A stretch of 64,000 nucleotides of DNA from CAZHON01 sp964534565 (lineage in GTDB: Bacteria > Patescibacteriota > Gracilibacteria > Peribacterales > Peribacteraceae), in contig CAZHON010000002.1 in NCBI GenBank assembly GCA_964534565.1, positions 186,001 through 250,000 of the forward strand, in the 5' to 3' direction. The position numbers were made by a program, and so were the translations under genes. Under the pieces are notes generated by a model, which saw only the letters and a list, made by a program, of their open reading frames with translations, searched no databases and was not told where the DNA came from. Below, piece by piece: positions 58,391-64,000 of the stretch (its first letter is position 1; every line of letters begins with the position of its first letter).

Positions 58391-59428
58391 ATGAAACGCG
58401 CCCTCATTACAGGCATTACCGGCCAAGACGGCTCCTATTTGGCCGAACTTCTCATCGAGAAGGGATACGAAGTCCACGGACTTGTCCGACGATCCTCCAC
58501 GTATAACCGTGGACGCATCGAACACCTGTTCATCGACCCCAATACCGCCAACCTCTTTTTGCATCACGGAGATATGAGCGACTCGAGTTCGCTCCTTCAT
58601 ATTTTGAATCTCGTGAAGCCCGATGAAATTTATAACCTCGCTGCGCAGAGTCACGTCGGCGTCAGTTTCGAGGTGCCGGAGTACACGGGCGATGTGACGG
58701 GGCTGGGAACACTCCGATTGCTTGAGGCACTGCGCATCTCGGGATTGAAGGCACGGTTCTACCAAGCAAGCTCCAGCGAACTCTATGGAATGGTGAAGGA
58801 AACGCCGCAGCACGAAGAAACCGCATTCTACCCACGCAGTCCCTACGCTTGCGCCAAAGCGTACGCATTCTTCATCACACGAAACTATCGCGAAAGTTAC
58901 GACATGTATGCGGTGAACGGAATCCTCTTCAACCACGAATCCCCTCGCCGCGGCGAAAACTTCGTCACACGCAAAATCACGATGGGACTCGCGAACATCG
59001 TCGGTGGAAAACAGGAGTGTCTGTACTTGGGAAACTTGGATGCCAAGCGCGACTGGGGATACGCAAAGGAGTACGTCGAAGGAATGTGGCGCATGCTCCA
59101 GCAGGACAAGCCCGAGGACTACGTTCTCGCAACCGGCAAGACGGCTTCGGTGCGCGAGTTCTTGGAACTCTGCATGACACACCTGGGTATTCCATTCGAA
59201 GGGAAGAAGGGCAAAGAAGGAGATTTCTACATCGACACCCGCACCGGAAAAACCATCGTCGCCGTCGATCCACGCTACTTCCGCCCGTCGGAAGTCGATC
59301 TTCTCATTGGGGACCCTCGAAAGGCCGAGAAACAGCTTGGCTGGAAGGCAGCCACCGATCTCTCCGCTCTTGCTCACATCATGTTGAAAGCCGATTTTGA
59401 GCATGTAGGAGTGCCATTCCCCGGCTAA
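58391..59428 (+). CDS. gmd: GDP-mannose 4,6-dehydratase
   Basis: This 345-residue enzyme has ALITGITGQDGSYLAELLIE, HGLVRRSSTYNRGRIEHL, the catalytic YACAK after SPYACAKAYAF, and NHESPRRGENFVTRKI, all diagnostic of GMD. It makes GDP-4-keto-6-deoxymannose. The DegT-family aminotransferase that follows would convert this to GDP-perosamine, an alternative to the fucose route. Confidence 0.95.
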   Translation: MKRALITGITGQDGSYLAELLIEKGYEVHGLVRRSSTYNRGRIEHLFIDPNTANLFLHHGDMSDSSSLLHILNLVKPDEIYNLAAQSHVGVSFEVPEYTGDVTGLGTLRLLEALRISGLKARFYQASSSELYGMVKETPQHEETAFYPRSPYACAKAYAFFITRNYRESYDMYAVNGILFNHESPRRGENFVTRKITMGLANIVGGKQECLYLGNLDAKRDWGYAKEYVEGMWRMLQQDKPEDYVLATGKTASVREFLELCMTHLGIPFEGKKGKEGDFYIDTRTGKTIVAVDPRYFRPSEVDLLIGDPRKAEKQLGWKAATDLSALAHIMLKADFEHVGVPFPG

Positions 59429-59458
59429 GACGACATGGAAACGGATGACAGATGCAGG

Positions 59459-59464
59459 TAGGAT
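59459..59464 (+). promoter_or_regulatory. -10 element of the aminotransferase gene
   Basis: TAGGAT, preceded by CAGG, ends six bases before ATG 59471. Confidence 0.55.
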
Positions 59465-59470
59465 CCTGCC

Positions 59471-60586
59471 ATGAAGATCCGCGTCCCGTTTTTGCAGCCC
59501 TGCATCACCAAAAGCGACATTCAGCGTGTCGTGAAAGTGATGGAATCGGGATGGTTGGTGCTGGGACCCGAGACGAAAAAATTTGAGGAGACATTCGCGA
59601 AGTACATGGGGACGAAGTACGCGGTCCTCACCAACAGTTGCACATGCAGTTTGGATTTGTGTTGTGACATCGCGGGCATTGGTCCCGGTGATGAAGTGAT
59701 CACCACTCCGCTGACCTACACCTCCAGCGCTACACCGATTCTGCGACGCGGAGCGACGGCAGTGTTCGTCGATGTCGATCCGGAGACGGGACTGATTGAT
59801 TTGAAAAACATTGAGAAGGCGATCACCAAAAAGACGAAGGCGATTTTGCCCGTACACTTGTACGGACAAATGGCGGACATGAAAGGACTGCATACGTTAG
59901 CCAAAAAGCACAAGCTCGTCATCATTGAAGATGCGGCCCACGCCATCGAGGCACAGCGCGACGGCCTTCGCCCAGGGCAAGGAACCATCGGAGCGTGTTT
60001 CAGTTTCCACACCGCAAAGAACATTACGGCCGGTCAGGGGGGAGCGATTGCAACGGACAACAAAAAGGTTGCCGAAGAGGCATCGATCCTGCGACGCGAC
60101 GGAGTGATCAACGTAGGCACCAAACGCCGCACAGTGATGCTGGGGTACAAGTACCTCTCCACAGAATTGGATGCCGCATTGCTCCACAACCAAATGCTCC
60201 GCATCGACAAGCAGTGGGCCGTGCGCAAGAAACTCTACGAACGCTACACGAAAGTTCTCGACAGTCTTGGTCTGCACTACAACCACGTCATCAAGGGCAG
60301 CAAGCACGGGTACCACATGCTCGTCCTGTGGGTGGACCCTGCGGTGCGCGACAAGTGGTTGGAGGGATTTGCCGATGACGGAATCCAGGTCTCGGTCCAC
60401 TACGATCCGCTCCATTTGGAACCGTATTTCGTCAAAACATTCGGCTACAAGAAGGGCGACTTCCCCGTCGCCGAACGCTTGGGCCTGGGCACCATCACGC
60501 TCCCGATGCACCCGCTGATGACCAAGACGCAGCAGGATCTGGTGATTCAGACGATCAAGAAGCTGGAAAAGAAGATTGGCCACTAG
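59471..60586 (+). CDS. DegT/DnrJ/EryC1-family sugar aminotransferase (perosamine-synthase-like)
   Basis: The 371-residue PLP enzyme has the lysine that binds the cofactor at Lys183 in SFHTAKNITAGQGG, the EDAAHAI segment and TYTSSATPILRRGATAVFVD. It follows gmd by 42 bases, which favours trans-amination of GDP-4-keto-6-deoxymannose to GDP-perosamine. Other 4-keto or 3-keto sugars remain possible. Confidence 0.88.
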   Translation: MKIRVPFLQPCITKSDIQRVVKVMESGWLVLGPETKKFEETFAKYMGTKYAVLTNSCTCSLDLCCDIAGIGPGDEVITTPLTYTSSATPILRRGATAVFVDVDPETGLIDLKNIEKAITKKTKAILPVHLYGQMADMKGLHTLAKKHKLVIIEDAAHAIEAQRDGLRPGQGTIGACFSFHTAKNITAGQGGAIATDNKKVAEEASILRRDGVINVGTKRRTVMLGYKYLSTELDAALLHNQMLRIDKQWAVRKKLYERYTKVLDSLGLHYNHVIKGSKHGYHMLVLWVDPAVRDKWLEGFADDGIQVSVHYDPLHLEPYFVKTFGYKKGDFPVAERLGLGTITLPMHPLMTKTQQDLVIQTIKKLEKKIGH

Positions 60587-60606
60587 GCCCGCTAGGCCGC
60601 CTCGCC

Positions 60607-60612
60607 TATGCT
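60607..60612 (+). promoter_or_regulatory. -10 element of the deacetylase gene
   Basis: TATGCT ends six bases before ATG 60619, favouring that ATG over GTG 60613. Confidence 0.55.
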
Positions 60613-60618
60613 GTGTCC

Positions 60619-61353
60619 ATGCTTTTCACGACGTCCTGGGACGACGGCTATGCGCTCGATCTGCGAGTATCGAATATGCTGACGCGTCATGGACTGACGG
60701 GCACCTTTTACGTGTGTCCGACTGATCAACATGAAGAAAATTTACTGACGAAGGAGCAGCTGAAGACGCTTTCCTCTCTGCATGAAATCGGCGCACACAC
60801 CATGCATCATCCGCACCTGACTCAGTTATCCGATGAGCAAGTCCTCCAAGAAATGACCGACAGCAAACGCTGGGTCGAAGAGTCGACCGGCAACCCCTGC
60901 ACCATGTTCTGCTACCCGTACGGCGACTGCGACGAGCGCATTGTGCAACTTGCAAAGAAGTCGGGGTTCACCGGCGCGCGTACGACACAGGATTTGCAGA
61001 ACGGTTTGAGCGACCCATTCTTGATGCCCACGACACTGCAAGTTATGCCCTTCCCGTGGCGCAAGCGGTTTACGCGCCTGAAGCATTTCATCGATCCGCT
61101 GGGACCGCTCCGTGCACGTGTGGGGGGTTTGAGGAAGCTCTCGGTTCCGCTTTCCTCCTGTGGTTCTTGGCTCAGTTTGGCACGAGCGTTGTTTGAAAAA
61201 GCAGTGCACGAACAGTGGCCGTGGTTCCACCTGTGGGGACACAGCCATGAGCTGGAGCGTTACGACATGTGGAACGATCTCGATCTGTTTTTGCAGGACG
61301 TTGCACGGGCGCAGGTCAAAGCCGTCCCGAACTCCAAACTGATTAGCGAATGA
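60619..61353 (+). CDS. NodB-type polysaccharide deacetylase
   Basis: This 244-residue protein has the NodB motifs TTSWDDG (catalytic and metal Asp), GAHTMHHPHL (two metal histidines), FCYPYGDCDE and FHLWGHSHEL. No signal peptide is present, so it probably acts in the cytoplasm on a nucleotide- or lipid-linked sugar rather than on finished wall. Its end overlaps the convergent gene by 11 bases. Confidence 0.88.
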   Translation: MLFTTSWDDGYALDLRVSNMLTRHGLTGTFYVCPTDQHEENLLTKEQLKTLSSLHEIGAHTMHHPHLTQLSDEQVLQEMTDSKRWVEESTGNPCTMFCYPYGDCDERIVQLAKKSGFTGARTTQDLQNGLSDPFLMPTTLQVMPFPWRKRFTRLKHFIDPLGPLRARVGGLRKLSVPLSSCGSWLSLARALFEKAVHEQWPWFHLWGHSHELERYDMWNDLDLFLQDVARAQVKAVPNSKLISE

Positions 61354-63031
61354 TGGAGAGAATGAATCGCATCCCCGATGAAACCTCGGGTGGTGTCGGT
61401 TCCACGAACGGTGGCGTCACGATTCGATGCTGTATGAGGATTGCCTGAGATGCAGCGTCATAGCCCAAGGCATTGGTGACACCGTACTTCTGCAGTGCTT
61501 GATCCAGTGTCCCCTCTTTCTGAAGACGCGCGATGGTCTCTTCGCTGAATGGCACGGTCGTACGACTGGAAAGGAGAGCGACCGCTTGAATGATATCGGT
61601 GTGAAGAGGCATCGCGATCACTGCGGTCGCGGGCAATTTCTTTGCAGCCGCAACCAGCGCAAGGGACTCTTCTTTCTGAGAATGCGTGTACAACCGCGCG
61701 AGGACAATGCGTTCCTGCTGCAAATGCTGAATGGAAAGAGCGATCACCAGAATCGTGAGAATGGAGGCTGCAGACCAGGCCTTCAGCTTTGTACTGAGCG
61801 ATTCGGCAATGACCGAAAGCCCCACTGCCGCAGGCAGCGACAGCAACCACAGGACGTCCATCGAGTGATCACGTTCAAAGTGCAGCACGAATCGAACAAT
61901 CAATTCTGAAAGAAGAATCAGTCCTCCGATCGCAATCACAAAGCGCTTTTCCTTTTTCCAAAGCACGACTGTTCCCAGCAACACGAGCGCCCACATGAAG
62001 ATTCCACCGATGCTATCGATCTGCAGATACGCAGGCAGATTCACCACGAACAGGAAGGCTCCGTTGAGCAGGCTGCCCCCCACGGTCGGCGTACCCAAGT
62101 TGAAATTCTTCAGTAATTTCTCCTGCTGCAAACGCTCGAGGAGTGGGAGCGTTTGAACATGCGCCACGTAGGCGGTGTCGAACCGCTGTTTGTCGAAGAA
62201 GTACGTGTACGGATCAGGGTACAGGTGCAGATAGATATCGTTGCTGATATTGCCCTCTGCTCCCCACAGGAGTGCGAGGTTGTGGTTCACCGGGAACCCG
62301 AGTGTACGAAGATCGTTGGCATAGGGAGCGAGATACAACAGGAACGTCGCACAGAGAAACACAATTCCGTGTGCCCACACCTTCTTGAATTTCTTTCGAT
62401 TGAAGAAGAGGAAAGCGAGAACGTACCACGGCAAGAACACGATAAAGGCGTCTTTGCAGGCAATCGCACACCCGAAGAGCACTCCGGAAAGCGCATACCT
62501 CAGAAACGGTCTCTTCGGCGTTATCCATCCAAATGCGGCAATGCTGGCAAAGAGGAATGGGTACGCAAACGAGTAGTACGTCAGGGTTATCGCCTGCACG
62601 GCGTAGAACGGCATGAAGGCGAGAACCGCCGTGCTCACCCACGCGATGCTGCGAGGGAAATACGCACGCACTGCAATCCACCAAAAGACGAGACCGACTG
62701 CGAGCGATGCACCACTCACCATGGACCATCCCAAAAGATTCTGCCACGACACAAGCTGCGCGATCGCTGCAAGCATCATGGTGGTCAGCCGACCGTCCGC
62801 CGCGCTCATCACGCCGTCACGAACGAGGAAAGCGGGAGTGGAAAACCGACCGATGGCATCGGTGAGGGTGAAAAGACCCGTTTCTGCAAAGTCTCGTGCG
62901 AGGAGAAGAGGAGGTACTTCATAGGGTCCTCCGAGCAACACCGCCGGCAGCATCCAGAGGAGAAAAGCACATGCCGCAAACGCAGCCAGGAGACACAGTT
63001 GTCCGAATGCCGAGGATCGTTTGGAAGACAT
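61343..63031 (-). CDS. GT-C/PMT-like membrane glycosyltransferase
   Basis: The product of 562 residues has about eleven membrane helices and a soluble C-terminal domain, as in GT39/ArnT-like enzymes. The first long extracytoplasmic loop has LLLARDFAETGLFTLTDAIG, with an acidic site in the expected place. It would use a polyprenol-linked sugar. ATG 63031 is chosen because the ATG at 63040 overlaps the TACAAT -10. Confidence 0.78.
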   Translation of the reverse strand: MSSKRSSAFGQLCLLAAFAACAFLLWMLPAVLLGGPYEVPPLLLARDFAETGLFTLTDAIGRFSTPAFLVRDGVMSAADGRLTTMMLAAIAQLVSWQNLLGWSMVSGASLAVGLVFWWIAVRAYFPRSIAWVSTAVLAFMPFYAVQAITLTYYSFAYPFLFASIAAFGWITPKRPFLRYALSGVLFGCAIACKDAFIVFLPWYVLAFLFFNRKKFKKVWAHGIVFLCATFLLYLAPYANDLRTLGFPVNHNLALLWGAEGNISNDIYLHLYPDPYTYFFDKQRFDTAYVAHVQTLPLLERLQQEKLLKNFNLGTPTVGGSLLNGAFLFVVNLPAYLQIDSIGGIFMWALVLLGTVVLWKKEKRFVIAIGGLILLSELIVRFVLHFERDHSMDVLWLLSLPAAVGLSVIAESLSTKLKAWSAASILTILVIALSIQHLQQERIVLARLYTHSQKEESLALVAAAKKLPATAVIAMPLHTDIIQAVALLSSRTTVPFSEETIARLQKEGTLDQALQKYGVTNALGYDAASQAILIQHRIVTPPFVEPTPPEVSSGMRFILSIIR

Positions 63032-63038
63032 CGGCCAC

Positions 63039-63044
63039 ATTGTA
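63039..63044 (-). promoter_or_regulatory. -10 element of the GT-C gene at 63031
   Basis: Minus-strand TACAAT ends seven bases before ATG 63031. Confidence 0.55.
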
Positions 63045-63057
63045 GCGCGAAAGCAGG

Positions 63058-63063
63058 TAGAAT
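63058..63063 (+). promoter_or_regulatory. -10 element of the gene at 63070
   Basis: TAGAAT, preceded by CAGG, ends six bases before ATG 63070. The divergent start codons at 63031 and 63070 are separated by only 38 bases. Confidence 0.6.
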
Positions 63064-63069
63064 GCGCAC

Positions 63070-63963
63070 ATGCGTCGGCGGATTGTCCCCCTCCTCAAGA
63101 TCATCGGCATTCTGCTCTTCATCTGGATCCTCAGTCGGATTGACCGGGAACAGCTGTGGAACAACGTTAAAAGCGCCGATATCGGCACCATTGTGACGGC
63201 CTGTGTACTGCTGTTGGGTAGCTACCTGGCGAAGGGATACCGATGGCATCGCCTCATTTTGACCACCCACTATCGACCGACCTTCAACGCATCGTGGAAG
63301 CTCTACTCGATCGGAACATTCTTCGGCGCCATCACTCCTGCAAAGTTGGGAGAGTTCGGGCGCGTCGTATTTTTATCGAAGGCGGGAATTTCCAAGAAGA
63401 GGAGTGTGCTACTCATCATTACGGAACGGTTCTATGACATCGCCGTCATTCTCATTCTCTCCATCCTCGGAGTCGGTGTGCTGTTTGGATGGGGATGGAC
63501 ACTCCTCTGCTCCATCGGCGTACTGATCGGGTGCGTGTGCGGTGTACTGCTGTGGAAGTACGCACGTTTATTCCAGAAATTCTTCAATCTGCCTTCGATC
63601 GACGACCCGCTTTTGCGCACGTCTCTCCACCTGCAACTGCTCCTCACGACCACCGTCAGTTGGGCGCTCTATTTTGCATGGGCAATTCTGCTGACGTGGA
63701 GTTTGCATCTGAGTGTTCCGCTCATTCCTCTCGTCTCCGTCTTCATTGTGACGGGAATCCTCGCCCTCCTTCCAATTGCACCCTCGGGCCTGGGAACGCG
63801 CGATGCGGCACTGTTGGTGCTATTACAGCCCTTTGGAGTAACCGGCCCTGAGGCCATCGCTCTCTCCCTCCTCATGTTCACCACCACTCTCCTTCTCAGC
63901 AGTATCGGAGGATGGTATTGGTACCTTGAACCCTCCCACTCTCATGACAAACTTCACAGCTGA
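63070..63963 (+). CDS. Lysylphosphatidylglycerol-synthase-TM-like flippase (UPF0104)
   Basis: This 297-residue membrane protein has about eight helices and the family pattern: ITPAKLGEFGRVVFL after the third helix, then ITERFYDIAVILIL and, late, LPIAPSGLGTRDAALLVLL. Relatives include flippase-like proteins and the membrane part of MprF, in which the domain moves lipids across the membrane. In this locus it probably handles a glycolipid carrier. Confidence 0.85.
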   Translation: MRRRIVPLLKIIGILLFIWILSRIDREQLWNNVKSADIGTIVTACVLLLGSYLAKGYRWHRLILTTHYRPTFNASWKLYSIGTFFGAITPAKLGEFGRVVFLSKAGISKKRSVLLIITERFYDIAVILILSILGVGVLFGWGWTLLCSIGVLIGCVCGVLLWKYARLFQKFFNLPSIDDPLLRTSLHLQLLLTTTVSWALYFAWAILLTWSLHLSVPLIPLVSVFIVTGILALLPIAPSGLGTRDAALLVLLQPFGVTGPEAIALSLLMFTTTLLLSSIGGWYWYLEPSHSHDKLHS

Positions 63964-64000
63964 ACAGAAAGAATACTGGAACAGCGAAACGCATCTCAGT
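63944..64000 (+). CDS. Start of an unknown gene, cut by the window end
   Basis: ATG 63944 opens MTNFTAEQKEYWNSETHLS and runs off the window. It overlaps the previous gene by 20 bases. An opening like QKEYWNSE is common in class I methyltransferases of sugar loci, but 19 residues do not allow an assignment. Confidence 0.45.
   Translation, partial: MTNFTAEQKEYWNSETHLS

Overview
The window reads as a compact bacterial chromosome segment, most likely from the Candidate Phyla Radiation (Patescibacteria) and probably from the Peregrinibacteria/Peribacteria side. The clues are tight packing with many 4-bp gene overlaps, several SLH-domain surface proteins, a pyruvate/2-oxoacid:ferredoxin oxidoreductase next to an ADP-forming acetate-CoA ligase, no respiratory genes, and many small unassigned proteins. 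TGA is an ordinary stop: genes end in it, and prfB carries the classic CTT-TGA programmed +1 frameshift, so this is not the recoded Gracilibacteria/Absconditabacteria lineage. The lineage call is inference.

Layout. Bases 1-9.7 kb: the end of a secD with an inserted parvulin domain, a queuosine-precursor transporter, folA and thyA among exported proteins, then a winged-helix regulator and an HD-domain gene sharing a palindromic operator. 9.7-22 kb: a DipZ-type thiol protein, nth, a DEDDh exonuclease, def, an orphan ECF sigma factor, gatB, efp, an ECF sigma/FecR-like pair and guaA. 22-31 kb: an O-antigen-ligase-like protein, a UDP-GlcNAc 2-epimerase, gpmA, a WecG/TagA glycosyltransferase, a DsbA-like lipoprotein, an SLH protein, trmD and a glycosyltransferase. 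31-38 kb: an energy module of flavodoxin, KorA and KorB facing an operon with the acetate-CoA ligase, which together would turn pyruvate into acetate plus ATP. 38.7-44.6 kb: infC-rpmI-rplT, two pilus-assembly-like proteins, prfB and tRNA-Ser. 45.6 kb: a two-fold (doublet) bacterial histone. 46-64 kb: a surface-polysaccharide locus with two nucleotide-sugar dehydrogenases, several epimerases, gmd plus a DegT aminotransferase (a GDP-perosamine-like route), a Wzx flippase, several glycosyltransferases, a deacetylase, GtrA and membrane mannosyltransferase-like proteins.

Gene expression is unusual. By hand reading, 26 genes have a TANNNT -10 hexamer ending 6 or 7 bases before the start codon, which would place the transcription start at or next to the start codon. 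Leaderless mRNA therefore looks like the default, and Shine-Dalgarno starts are a minority. Six convergent gene pairs interlock their stop codons in a 4-bp YTAR overlap with no terminator between them.

The most notable items are the doublet histone, the leaderless promoter architecture, a dispersed paired-hairpin element (two copies, one compensatory base-pair change) just upstream of polysaccharide genes, a facing pair of G-quadruplex motifs between infC and rpmI, a four-copy 8-bp tandem array of -10 hexamers before prfB, and the palindromic operators around the winged-helix gene.
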